Shown: one piece after another, positions 9,596 to 18,298 of the stretch
How the letters are laid out: the number at the start of each line of letters is the position of its first letter
Numbering within the stretch: position 1 is the stretch's first letter
Source: UBA3478 sp965662045
GTDB taxonomy: Bacteria > Bacteroidota > Bacteroidia > Flavobacteriales > Flavobacteriaceae
Assembly (NCBI GenBank): GCA_965662045.1
Contig: CBFIGE010000001.1
Coordinates: forward strand, 1 to 64,000
Direction: 5' to 3'
DNA length: 64,000 bases
Position numbers and translations under genes: made by a program
Notes under the pieces: model-generated
Told to the model about the DNA's origin: nothing
What the model saw: the letters and a program-made list of their open reading frames with translations, nothing else
The model's database searches: none

Positions 9596-10117
9596 TTAAT
9601 TAATGCTATTCAAACGAGATTTAATCTTCTCTAGCGAAATATCTAAAACAGGTTGGTCTATCAAGTTTTTGAAAGAATCCTTCAAATTAGGCAAATCATT
9701 TTTGAAATTATTCATTTCTAAACGAAGACCTTCAAGAGCTGAGAGCTCAGTGATTGAAGAAGGGAGTTCACCTTCAAGACGATTAAATGAGAGATTCAGT
9801 GATTTTAAATTACTTAAACTCGAAATAGTATTGGGAATCTCACCTTTTAAATCGTTGTCAAAAAGGTTTAGGCTAGTAACATGACCATCTTTAACTTCTA
9901 CGCCGTGCCAACTGTAAACAGGAGCGCTTAAGTCCCATCCGTGTTTCCAATTTTCACCGTCAGTAGATTGAAACAGATCAATCAAGGCGTTGTATTCAGA
10001 AATTGGAATTTCGCTTTTATACGTGACCTCATCGTCAGATTCAATTGTTGAATTTGGTAATATGTCAAGCCACATCATAATGATAACGGCAAAAGCGAAG
10101 TTAACGGCGTATTTCAT
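9596..10117 (-). CDS. Small exported leucine-rich repeat protein
   Basis: A 173-residue protein with an N-terminal hydrophobic segment (about 4-18) acting as signal or anchor. Residues about 40-75 (EYNALIDLFQSTDGENW ... YSWHGVEV) resemble the capping unit that precedes LRRs in plant receptor-like proteins and many Bacteroidota surface proteins. Three to four repeats follow with the plant-type LxxLxLxxNxLxGxIP pattern: LNLFDNDLKGEIPNTI, LNLSFNRLEGELPSSI, LRLEMNNFKNDLPNL. It is probably a periplasmic or surface binding protein. No sorting domain for type IX secretion is seen. It sits alone between the efflux operon and the ABC-F gene. Confidence 0.75.
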   Translation of the reverse strand: MKYAVNFAFAVIIMMWLDILPNSTIESDDEVTYKSEIPISEYNALIDLFQSTDGENWKHGWDLSAPVYSWHGVEVKDGHVTSLNLFDNDLKGEIPNTISSLSNLKSLNLSFNRLEGELPSSITELSALEGLRLEMNNFKNDLPNLKDSFKNLIDQPVLDISLEKIKSRLNSIN

Positions 10118-10157
10118 GCTATAAATATGCTTTTCTTTATCGACTAAACGAAGATTT

Positions 10158-10188
10158 TGTGGTTAAAGTGCATATTTATGTGGTTAAA
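10158..10188. repeat. 10-bp direct repeat, 21 bp apart
   Basis: TGTGGTTAAA occurs at 10158-10167 and again at 10179-10188, spaced 21 bp start to start (two helical turns). The second copy overlaps the stop codon of the ABC-F gene. The pair lies in the spacer upstream of the minus-strand LRR gene, so it could be a regulator site for that gene; chance is also possible in AT-rich DNA. Confidence 0.35.
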
Positions 10189-12085
10189 TGCCTTCTAAGG
10201 ATTCTGATAGCGATTCCCACTCCTTCATCAGCACTTCTAAATCAGTTTTTTTTTGCTGATAGCGATCGAAAAAACCTTCTTGAGCTATCGTCTGATCATA
10301 ATTCAAAACCAATTCGCTATCGATTTCGGCAATTTCTTTTTCAATACTCGCTATTTTTTGTTCAAGATTGGACAGTTTGTTTTTGAGTGACTTTTTTTGC
10401 TTTTCAAGTTTGTATGAGTTAGGGGCGGTTTCAGTCTTTTGATGCTGTTGTGTTTGTTTCTCAACCCCTCTAAAATCCTCGAGTTTTCGCATGGACAGAT
10501 AATCATCAATATCACCTAAAAATTCCTTGATTTTTTGATCTCTAAACTCGTAAACTATAGAACTTAAATCCTGCAAAAAATCTCTATCGTGAGAGACTAA
10601 GATTAAGGTCCCTTCGAAGCGCTGCAAGGCCTGTTTCAACACCTCCTTGGACTGAATGTCCAAATGGTTTGTGGGCTCATCCATGACCAAAAGATTGAAG
10701 GGCTCTAGTAGCATCTTTGCCAGTGCCAGACGATTCCTCTCTCCTCCAGATAACACTTTTACGTATTTATCTACATCATCACCTTGAAACAAAAATGCAC
10801 CTAAAATATCCCGCACCTTTATTCGATTGCTCTCATTGGCCGCATCTAACATGGTGTCATGAACCGTTTTTTCACCGTCTAAATACTCTGCTTGGTTTTG
10901 AGCAAAATATCCAATTTGCACGTTGTGGCCCCGTTTGAGCTCGCCTTGATACGCCAGTTCTTCGGCAATAATTTTAGCTAGTGTGGTTTTGCCCTGACCG
11001 TTTTGACCCACAAAAGCAATTTTGCTGGATCTAGCTACTAATAAATTAACGTTTTCTAAAACCTGTTTGGGTCCATATGCCTTAGAAACATCGGTCAGCT
11101 CTAAAACTACTTTACCAGGAGTAACAGAGACAGGAAAATCAAGTTTCATCGCCGCAGTCTCCTGCTGGTCAACCTCAATTCTTTCTATCTTGTCAAGTTT
11201 TTTAATCAATGATTGAGCCATTGAAGCTTTAGAAGCCTTGGCTCGAAATTTCTCTATAAGTTTCTCAGTTTGTTGAATTTGTTTTTCCTGATTCTTTTGA
11301 GCCGCCTTCTGCTGAGTTCTAATCTCGTCTCTCAAGGCTAAAAAGGTAGTATAAGGTTTGGGGTAATCGTAGATTCGACCCATAGAAATTTCAATCGTTC
11401 TATTGGTCACATTATCCAAAAACATCTTATCGTGAGAGACAATTACCACTACTCCTGTATACTGTATCAAAAAATTCTCAAACCATAGAATAGACTCAAT
11501 ATCAAGGTGATTGGTTGGCTCATCAAGGAGTAAAACATCGTTTTTTTGAAGTAACAATTTGGCTAATTCGATGCGCATTCGCCAACCTCCAGAAAAGGTG
11601 TCCGTGTTTTTATCAAAATCCGTTCGAACAAAACCTAAGCCTTGTAATACCCGCTCGGTTTCACCTTGGTAAGAATAACCTCCAATAATCTCATATCGAT
11701 CAGAGAGGTCTCCGACAGCCACCATGAGTTCATGATAAGACTCCGACTCATAATCCGTTCGACTTGCCAGCGCATGATTGACTTCTTCAATTTGTTTTTC
11801 TAAGGCTTTAATTTCGGTAAAAGCTTGTTGTGCCTCTTCAATAACAGTACGTCCTTTTTCAAAATCAATATCCTGCTTTAAAAAACCAAGGGTGACGTTT
11901 TTATCTATCGCAATAGTTCCTTGATCGACCTTGTATTCTTTAGCCAACAGCTTAAGCATGGTCGATTTTCCTGCGCCGTTTTTTCCAATCAGTCCAACCC
12001 GATCACCAGGACTCAATTGATAGGATACTTCTTCAAATAAATATTCCCCTGAGAAAGAAACCGATATGTTGTGAATATTGAGCAT
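10184..12085 (-). CDS. ABC-F family ATPase
   Basis: A soluble twin-cassette ATPase of the ABC-F family, which works on ribosomes rather than in membrane transport. The start is taken at 12085 (MLNIHNISVSFSGEYLF), because the first beta strand begins immediately there; ten extra residues from a Met ending at 12115 look non-native. Cassette 1 has Walker A GKNGAGKS (34-41), signature FSGGWRMR and Walker B LLLDEPTNHLD. The linker carries charged helices. Cassette 2 has GQNGQGKTT, LSGGERNRL and LLVMDEPTNHLD. The C-terminus (about 540-633) is a coiled-coil extension (KLEKQKKSLKNKLSNLEQKI) as in Uup/YheS-like members. No membrane segment. Confidence 0.88.
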   Translation of the reverse strand: MLNIHNISVSFSGEYLFEEVSYQLSPGDRVGLIGKNGAGKSTMLKLLAKEYKVDQGTIAIDKNVTLGFLKQDIDFEKGRTVIEEAQQAFTEIKALEKQIEEVNHALASRTDYESESYHELMVAVGDLSDRYEIIGGYSYQGETERVLQGLGFVRTDFDKNTDTFSGGWRMRIELAKLLLQKNDVLLLDEPTNHLDIESILWFENFLIQYTGVVVIVSHDKMFLDNVTNRTIEISMGRIYDYPKPYTTFLALRDEIRTQQKAAQKNQEKQIQQTEKLIEKFRAKASKASMAQSLIKKLDKIERIEVDQQETAAMKLDFPVSVTPGKVVLELTDVSKAYGPKQVLENVNLLVARSSKIAFVGQNGQGKTTLAKIIAEELAYQGELKRGHNVQIGYFAQNQAEYLDGEKTVHDTMLDAANESNRIKVRDILGAFLFQGDDVDKYVKVLSGGERNRLALAKMLLEPFNLLVMDEPTNHLDIQSKEVLKQALQRFEGTLILVSHDRDFLQDLSSIVYEFRDQKIKEFLGDIDDYLSMRKLEDFRGVEKQTQQHQKTETAPNSYKLEKQKKSLKNKLSNLEQKIASIEKEIAEIDSELVLNYDQTIAQEGFFDRYQQKKTDLEVLMKEWESLSESLEGI

Positions 12086-12191
12086 GTGCAAAAACTTGCC
12101 GACAAAATTAGCCATTATTTATTGTGTAATTCAAGTTACACTCTGTCTAAAAATTGCAACTTATTTTTGAAGGTGAAAAACAGCCTTTCAA

Positions 12192-12581
12192 ATGTTCAAA
12201 AAAGGAAGTAAAATCAATAGTATTCTCTTTGGCCTTTGCCCTAAATGTCAAAGTGAATCCATGTATGTGCAAAGAAATCCCTATTTCGGAAAGCTCTTTA
12301 AAATGCACCAGCACTGCAGTGTTTGTGGAACAAAGTACAAAATAGAACCCTCCTTTTTTTACGGAGCGATGTACGTGAGTTATGCGCTAGGAGTGGCAGT
12401 TGCCATAGCCGTGTTTCTAATTTCAAAAATGGTGTTCAAGCACGAATTAGTTCAAAGTTTTTTTGCTATTATGGGCGCACTCTTACTTTTGATACCACTT
12501 TTGATTCGACTCTCTCGAAACATTTGGATCAATATGTTTATTTCATTTGATGCGAAGGCCAGTGGTCAGCAAAGCGACTGA
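12192..12581 (+). CDS. DUF983 family membrane protein
   Basis: A 129-residue protein: an N-terminal zinc-ribbon-like region with CPKC (about 16-19) and CSVC (about 42-45), then two membrane helices (about 57-80 and 89-107). This is the DUF983 layout, for which no function is established. A plus-strand TATTTTTG at 12162-12169 fits the -7 element and would give a leader of about 15 bases, but no -33 match is obvious. Its last 44 bases overlap the 3' end of the convergent FAD oxidoreductase gene. Confidence 0.8.
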   Translation: MFKKGSKINSILFGLCPKCQSESMYVQRNPYFGKLFKMHQHCSVCGTKYKIEPSFFYGAMYVSYALGVAVAIAVFLISKMVFKHELVQSFFAIMGALLLLIPLLIRLSRNIWINMFISFDAKASGQQSD

Positions 12582-13608
12582 TATTCATTTGGGAATCTAG
12601 GGGGTAGTTTTTTTCAATTTGAGAAAATAAGGCTTCTGCGGCATAAGGACCGATAAGTACCCCTCTTGACCCAAATCCGTTGAGCACAAAGAGTTGTTTG
12701 AATCGAGGGTCTGGATGCCTTCCTACCAAAGGTCTTCTATCGGTAACTGTAGGTCGAATTCCAGCGACCTGATCGACCACTTCAAAATCAACACTGATAA
12801 ATTTTTGTAATTTTTGAATCAGTTCTTCCCTGGCTTCAATTGTGGTTTTACTCGTTTTGTCTTTCCATTTATAGGTTGCTCCTACTTTGTAATATCCTCC
12901 ACCAAGAGGAATGAGAAAACAAGCTGATTTTAAAGCTTTTTCTTCTTTTAGCGCAGGTGCATAAATACTGAGGTATTCTCCTTTGGTACCCATAAGAGGC
13001 AAGTAATTAAACCAAGGGTTTTGTTTGAGACCATAGCCTTCGGCAAAAATGACATTCCTAGCCTTAATATCTTTATATACAATATGATTTTCATTTACTT
13101 CTAGAGCGCTATAATCAAAAGTCTCGTCTAAAAACTGCTGTTTTTTTAGGAGTTCCTCAAGAAGGCATTCACGCATTTTTACGGTGTCTATTCGCCCTGT
13201 TTCCTTAACTTCTCCGAGTTGATGTGGCGCTTTGACAAATGAATTAGTATTGGGCAGAAGGTCCGCTGACATAAACCTTCCAAAAGCAGGTTTATCCAAT
13301 GTCACAAACCAGTTATTTTGCTCTTCTACAGAACTTAAAATTCGGGCTACGCGAAATTTGTGATCAAATTGAACCCCAAGACGCTCTTGCATTCTATGGT
13401 AAAAACGCATGGCAAGATTCAGTTGTCGTTCAGCCTGCCATGCCATAGTAAATCTTTTTAGAACTAAAGGATTGTACATGCCTGCTGCAACCAAAGAAGC
13501 GTTTTGGGAATGATCAGAAATCATCACAAAACGCTTCTTTTTTTGGGTTGCGGTTTCGGCGAAACAAATTCCCGCCAAACCTGACCCTACTATGACATAG
13601 TCAATCAT
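12538..13608 (-). CDS. FAD-dependent oxidoreductase (DAO family)
   Basis: A 356-residue flavoprotein of the D-amino-acid/glycine oxidase fold. It starts with DYVIVGSGLAGICFAETA (GxGxxG at residues 8-13) and ends with the family's second FAD segment (PTVTDRRPLVGRH followed by VLNGFGSRGVLIGPYAAEAL), where the GxGSRG loop binds the flavin. An amino-acid or tRNA-modification substrate is plausible (MnmC C-domain and ThiO are relatives) but not determinable. It begins 4 bases after the gldN stop on the same strand, so it is the likely last gene of the topA-gld transcript. Confidence 0.78.
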   Translation of the reverse strand: MIDYVIVGSGLAGICFAETATQKKKRFVMISDHSQNASLVAAGMYNPLVLKRFTMAWQAERQLNLAMRFYHRMQERLGVQFDHKFRVARILSSVEEQNNWFVTLDKPAFGRFMSADLLPNTNSFVKAPHQLGEVKETGRIDTVKMRECLLEELLKKQQFLDETFDYSALEVNENHIVYKDIKARNVIFAEGYGLKQNPWFNYLPLMGTKGEYLSIYAPALKEEKALKSACFLIPLGGGYYKVGATYKWKDKTSKTTIEAREELIQKLQKFISVDFEVVDQVAGIRPTVTDRRPLVGRHPDPRFKQLFVLNGFGSRGVLIGPYAAEALFSQIEKNYPLDSQMNISRFADHWPSHQMK

Positions 13609-13612
13609 TGTA

Positions 13613-14506
13613 TTAGTAGGCCCACATATCTTGTTCCTTGTCGCGAATCTTCTCTTTTATTCTTCTTGCTTCAAGAAGTTGGAGCATCGCATTATCGGTA
13701 ATGTACTCGTTTACGTTTCGATCGCCTTGAACGTTTTCTTCTCTGTAAATCATCCCAGCAAATCGTCTAGAATTGAGCAACATGTCAAAAGATATTCGTT
13801 GAGAGGAATTATTACCATTAAAGACTTTCACTTTATGAAGGATCTCACGCGCTGCTGGGAACCATACCCAAAACAATTCTACTTTATTCTCCATAGGATC
13901 TATAGATTCGTCATCGATAAAATTCACATCAGGTGCAACTGGTGCGATTCCCAATAAACGATATCTCAATTCTCCCAATCGCTTGTCGAAATACCACATA
14001 CCTTTGATGCGATATTCAATAATATCAGCTCCTGAAATATCTCTTCGGTTCACAAATTCAGCAGATAGAGATTCTCCAGCATTGAGCTGCTCATATCCCA
14101 AATCAGTAGTATCAACCTTTGAAAGTGTAGCTTCTAAATCTTGAAAATTTCGCTTTTCAGTAAAGTAAGAATCTGTATAAATCTCCGTGAGATCTCCTGA
14201 CTTTATCTCTTTCATGAGTGCATGATAAAGAGACTGTCTATCGGTTCCAATGGTATCGATAGGATAGTAAAGTGCGAAGTTCATGCGTTGATTAAGATCG
14301 ATAGTCTCCCAGATTGTAGTTGACCACAGTATATCTCTTTGATCTACGTAACCATATGTTAATGGCTTATCTTCTTCTTCAGCCGTATAAATATTCGTGT
14401 GAATCTGATCTGGAGTTTTCGCGTTTAGAATATTCGACTGCGCATTAGCGAAGTAGAGTATTCCAAAAACTCCTAGCATCGTAAGTACTATTCTCTTTAA
14501 ACTCAT
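13613..14506 (-). CDS. gldN: Gliding motility/type IX secretion protein GldN
   Basis: GldN (PorN in non-gliders) is a periplasmic component that joins GldK in a ring under the outer membrane and is required for type IX secretion. The 297-residue product has a signal peptide ending ANAQSNILNAKTP, and the conserved core DILWSTTIWETIDLNQRMNFALYYP (about 59-83) followed by IAPVAP and LFWVWFPAAREILHKVKVFN near 190-235. Length and position as last gld gene match the family. It starts 6 bases after gldM ends. Confidence 0.93.
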   Translation of the reverse strand: MSLKRIVLTMLGVFGILYFANAQSNILNAKTPDQIHTNIYTAEEEDKPLTYGYVDQRDILWSTTIWETIDLNQRMNFALYYPIDTIGTDRQSLYHALMKEIKSGDLTEIYTDSYFTEKRNFQDLEATLSKVDTTDLGYEQLNAGESLSAEFVNRRDISGADIIEYRIKGMWYFDKRLGELRYRLLGIAPVAPDVNFIDDESIDPMENKVELFWVWFPAAREILHKVKVFNGNNSSQRISFDMLLNSRRFAGMIYREENVQGDRNVNEYITDNAMLQLLEARRIKEKIRDKEQDMWAY

Positions 14507-14512
14507 GGTCTA

Positions 14513-16081
14513 TTAATTCGTTAATTGAACAATCACCGGTGATACTTTCTTCAAGTTGTACGAGGCATTGTTCGTGATTTTAGCTTTGATATCAAAAATC
14601 TGCACATCTTCTCCTCTTTTTGCTCTTCTCAATGCTGATTTTGCCCTAGCATCTAATTTGTTACCATTAACGGCTACCGTAGGCTGCCCAGGTATCTTTA
14701 ATTTGAATTCTGAAACTCTTATGTCTAAATCAAAATCAAAGTCCTCTAAGGTAGCGCCTATAGTTGAGATTTCTAAATTCTTTCTAGACATCTTTAAACC
14801 TCCTGTCTCTCCTCTTACAGTTCCAGTTGGTCTTGGAATATCTTTGATTCTAAATTCAGAGGTTGTTGAAATTGGCTGTCCGTCAGGCAATTTTCCTGAG
14901 GCCACAATTTTCACTGTTCGTCCCTGTCTAGGTTTCATGGTATACTTCGATCCCCCAGCAGCAGTAAGTCCAGGAGCAGAAGCGTTTACATTATTATCAG
15001 CAATACCAGGTATTGAAATAGTCATAGGGTTGTTGACACCTCTATAGACAACATTCATTTTATCCGCAGAAATGACAGCTGCGTTTGGCTTTGAAATAGT
15101 TGCGAAAGTCGAACTCACAGGTACAACAGTTTCTTCACCGTCTTGTAAGAAGATTAAACTTCCTTCAATTTTATGATCTCCTGGACTACCTGCACTTATA
15201 TTCAATTTTACTCTACCATCTTCAATACTAAAATCTGTTCCTTCGCTCAAGTTTCTTCCATCGAGCTTCAATTCAACACTATTAGGTCGTGTAGAAGCGT
15301 CTTTTCTACCTAAAACGATATTTCCACTAAAGGTTTCTCCTGAATAAAAAGCTGATTTTTCTTGCTCTAAAAGCGTGGTGTAATTTGACATAGAAATTTC
15401 AGAAGTCAATTGTCCTTCGAGTAAGGTTTTTAAAATATCCTGCTCAGTGGTCTTTACATCGGCTTGAATCGAAGTGATTTTAGTCAACGACGCAATAAGA
15501 GGAAAACCTTCGTAGTGATATTTCATCCAATCTACCTTATTTCCATCTCGATCGGTAACTTTTCCTTCACTATCTCCAGTTTCAAACTTTGAGGTCACAG
15601 AAGTTCTGAGATCACTCATCGATTCTGGAAGTATTTCTAAAAGTCCTTTTCTGTAATTTTCTAGATTGTCTAAGAATGCCTGCCCTTCTTCTCTCAATTC
15701 ATCTCCTTGAAAAAAGAGTTGATCTAAAAAGTCTGACTTATCCATCACTTGATAGTCCATTGGATCATCAACCGTACCTTGCATTCCTTTTTTTAAATTT
15801 TCTAAATACGCATCGTATGATTCAGAAAGTTGTTTTACAGCTTTTGCATTGCTTAAAAGCGGTCCAAATTTTTCTGGATTTTCAGATGCTTTTGTCTCTA
15901 ATCCACTGAAGAACGCTACATTGTTTTCAGTCATTTTTTCATTGGATACCTCCATCTTTTCGTTCATTAGACCGAAAGCGGCAAGTACCTCTTTACTCAT
16001 ATTCAAAGCCAACATAGAGATGAAAACCAGATACATGAGGTTTATCATCTTCTGACGTGGGGTTTCTTTTCCTGATGCCAT
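14513..16081 (-). CDS. gldM: Gliding motility/type IX secretion protein GldM
   Basis: GldM is the stator-partner of GldL: one inner-membrane helix and a long periplasmic part that transmits proton-motive energy to the GldKN ring. The 522 residues start ASGKETPRQKMINLMYLVFISMLALNMS, so the conserved Arg9 just before the helix (about 12-31) is present. A four-helix bundle follows (to about 220), then beta-rich D2-D4 domains (for example AFYSGETFSGNIVLGRKDAS near 240). It lies 19 bases downstream of gldL. Confidence 0.94.
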   Translation of the reverse strand: MASGKETPRQKMINLMYLVFISMLALNMSKEVLAAFGLMNEKMEVSNEKMTENNVAFFSGLETKASENPEKFGPLLSNAKAVKQLSESYDAYLENLKKGMQGTVDDPMDYQVMDKSDFLDQLFFQGDELREEGQAFLDNLENYRKGLLEILPESMSDLRTSVTSKFETGDSEGKVTDRDGNKVDWMKYHYEGFPLIASLTKITSIQADVKTTEQDILKTLLEGQLTSEISMSNYTTLLEQEKSAFYSGETFSGNIVLGRKDASTRPNSVELKLDGRNLSEGTDFSIEDGRVKLNISAGSPGDHKIEGSLIFLQDGEETVVPVSSTFATISKPNAAVISADKMNVVYRGVNNPMTISIPGIADNNVNASAPGLTAAGGSKYTMKPRQGRTVKIVASGKLPDGQPISTTSEFRIKDIPRPTGTVRGETGGLKMSRKNLEISTIGATLEDFDFDLDIRVSEFKLKIPGQPTVAVNGNKLDARAKSALRRAKRGEDVQIFDIKAKITNNASYNLKKVSPVIVQLTN

Positions 16082-16100
16082 AACTCTTAGGTAGCTTTAA

Positions 16101-16733
16101 TTATTTCTTAATCGCCGTTAGCATTCCTCCATACACAGCATTTAATTGCTCCATATTAGCCACTAATGATTCCATTTGCTTTTTGAGTTCAGCTCCATTT
16201 TCAATCATTTCTCGGTTCATGGCAGTTTGCATATTTGCATGATCTAATTGTGCTTTGTACGAGTCATTAAGAGCTTGCATCTGTGAAGCAGCGTGAGAAA
16301 TTTGTTGATTGTATTTCTGAGTGTGATCAATAGCATCGGTTGTAGGAGCAATTCCTTTAGCGGCCCCTTCAAAGTTATTAATCGCTTCACCCAGCTTATT
16401 CATGAGGGCTACATCAATTTGAGCCTCATTCATTAATTTATCAATTTTTTGAGCCAAAACACCTTGTGCAGTGCGATTTTTGTCATCACCTCCAAGTTCA
16501 TTTAATTCTGGATACGCCAATGACCAGTCGTATTCTTTTTCTGGTGTTTCAAAAGCTGAAAGTGCGAAAATAAATGCCTCTGTAATTAGTCCGATTGCCA
16601 ATAATTGGTTTCCGGTTACTATTCCAGCAATTTCCCAGTGTGTAATTTTTAATAATGCACCTAGAATAACTACTGATGCTCCAAGGCCATAGGCCATATT
16701 CATAAATCTTTTTGATGAGTTGGTTTTTGCCAT
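16101..16733 (-). CDS. gldL: Gliding motility/type IX secretion motor protein GldL
   Basis: GldL forms the cytoplasmic-membrane proton-driven motor with GldM. The 210 residues contain two membrane helices (about 11-30 and 40-60); the second holds Glu52 in GLITEAFIFALSAFE, corresponding to the conserved glutamate proposed to carry protons. A cytoplasmic coiled-coil-rich tail follows (about 95-210, AEIMNE-type helices such as ASQMQALNDSYKAQLDHAN). Gene order and length are standard. About 80 bases of AT-rich spacer precede it. Confidence 0.94.
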   Translation of the reverse strand: MAKTNSSKRFMNMAYGLGASVVILGALLKITHWEIAGIVTGNQLLAIGLITEAFIFALSAFETPEKEYDWSLAYPELNELGGDDKNRTAQGVLAQKIDKLMNEAQIDVALMNKLGEAINNFEGAAKGIAPTTDAIDHTQKYNQQISHAASQMQALNDSYKAQLDHANMQTAMNREMIENGAELKKQMESLVANMEQLNAVYGGMLTAIKK

Positions 16734-16813
16734 TTTAAATTTTTTGAAGGATTAAATTCAGTTAATCTATATTTTCTAACACTTTAACGATAAAAAATAA
16801 TCTTTAGTATAAA

Positions 16814-18220
16814 TCAATTAATATATTTTATTTTCTTCTCAATGAAAGATTCGTTACCCATATAATCTTGTACGGTTCTAAATCCAATATAACTCCTAGC
16901 AGAATCTCTATATTCATAATCACGCGTGCTCACTTGTAAAAAGTAAGCGACATCTTTCCACGAACCTCCTCTTGTCACCTTTTTAACGTTGTCTTTATCT
17001 AAGGCATCAGGATTCATCGAGGACATCATCTCATAAGAATTGGGGTCGTATGACGAGTTTGTCCATTCTGCAACATTCCCAGCCATATTGTACAGGCCAA
17101 AATCGTTAGGATCATAACTCTTTGCCTCAACAGTGTACAAAGCACCGTCAACTGCGTAATCTCCGCGTTGTGGCTTAAAGTTAGCTTTAAACTCACCTCC
17201 TTCATCAATGAGGTAGGGTCCTCCCCATGGATATGAAGCTCCTTCTAAACCTCCTCTTGCAGCATATTCCCATTCTGCCTCTGTCGGCAGTCTAAACTGG
17301 TTGATGCGCTGTTCTCTATTGCGTTTTAAAAAGTCATTTTTAAATTTTGTTCTCCAATTACAAAAGGCTTTAGCCTGTTCCCAATTGATTCCAACCACAG
17401 GATAGTCTCCGTAAGCATCATGCCAAAAGTAATCGTTGTGCATAGGTTCATTATAGGAGTAATCAAAGTCTCTTATCCAAACTGTAGTATCTGGATAAAT
17501 TTTAAGCACTTCGCTTTTGACGTAATCCGAACGATTTCGTCCTCTGTTTCGTGCAGCCTCAGAAACATCAAGTGATACGTACTTGTATTGTAATTTTTCA
17601 ATATCAATAGCCCGTTCTCCATTGAAGCTCTCTGAAGGAGGCAAATACATAGAGTCCATCACCTCAGCATAGTATTGATCTATATAATCTCGAGTATCCC
17701 ATTCGATATCTACTTTCCAGTTTAACCTTCGGCCATCGTATAAGTCATCTCCAAAGCCGTAGTAATTGTTGTACATATATTTTTCGTACTCGCTCATATC
17801 TGTGGTGTCCGCATCCATAAACGCATATCGAGCGATACCGCTATCATCTCCATCTTCTGCGAGGCCCATTTCGTCAATGAAAATAGCGAGCTTAGCACGT
17901 ACAACAGAGTCTTTTACCCAATTCACAAATTGACGGTATTCAGAGTTTGTAATTTCTGTTTCATCCATATAAAAAGATCGAACAGAAACCGTTCGTGCTG
18001 GAGCATTCTGTAAGTCAGCTATATCTTCTTCTGTTTTACCAATAGTAAAGGTACCTCTTGGAACCAATACCATACCCAAGGGTGTTTCTGATCGCCACTT
18101 ACCGTTTGTTTGAACACCTGTAAGCTCTCCATTACGTCCTGTGGGGTCTCCCAAGAGATTACAAGAGTGTAATGACATGCCAAATAAGACGATTGCAAGA
18201 ATAGAATAAACTTTTCTCAT
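16814..18220 (-). CDS. gldK: Gliding motility/type IX secretion lipoprotein GldK
   Basis: GldK is an outer-membrane lipoprotein that forms the periplasmic ring with GldN. The start is set at 18220 (MRKVYSILAI), giving a lipoprotein signal with lipobox LHSC at Cys20; the upstream Met at 18268 would add 16 residues that spoil the signal. The 468-residue product carries a formylglycine-generating-enzyme/sulfatase-modifying fold: MVLVPRGTFTIG (about 50), YMDETEITNSEYRQFV, QFRLPTEAEWEYAARGG and VTRGGSWKDVAYFLQVSTRDY near the C-terminus. First gld gene in the cluster. Confidence 0.94.
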   Translation of the reverse strand: MRKVYSILAIVLFGMSLHSCNLLGDPTGRNGELTGVQTNGKWRSETPLGMVLVPRGTFTIGKTEEDIADLQNAPARTVSVRSFYMDETEITNSEYRQFVNWVKDSVVRAKLAIFIDEMGLAEDGDDSGIARYAFMDADTTDMSEYEKYMYNNYYGFGDDLYDGRRLNWKVDIEWDTRDYIDQYYAEVMDSMYLPPSESFNGERAIDIEKLQYKYVSLDVSEAARNRGRNRSDYVKSEVLKIYPDTTVWIRDFDYSYNEPMHNDYFWHDAYGDYPVVGINWEQAKAFCNWRTKFKNDFLKRNREQRINQFRLPTEAEWEYAARGGLEGASYPWGGPYLIDEGGEFKANFKPQRGDYAVDGALYTVEAKSYDPNDFGLYNMAGNVAEWTNSSYDPNSYEMMSSMNPDALDKDNVKKVTRGGSWKDVAYFLQVSTRDYEYRDSARSYIGFRTVQDYMGNESFIEKKIKYIN

Positions 18221-18298
18221 AATACTTTTGTTGAAATTGTTTTTTAATTTAAACTGCATTTTATCCATAATATTGTGCCGTTCATCGATTTAATACTG

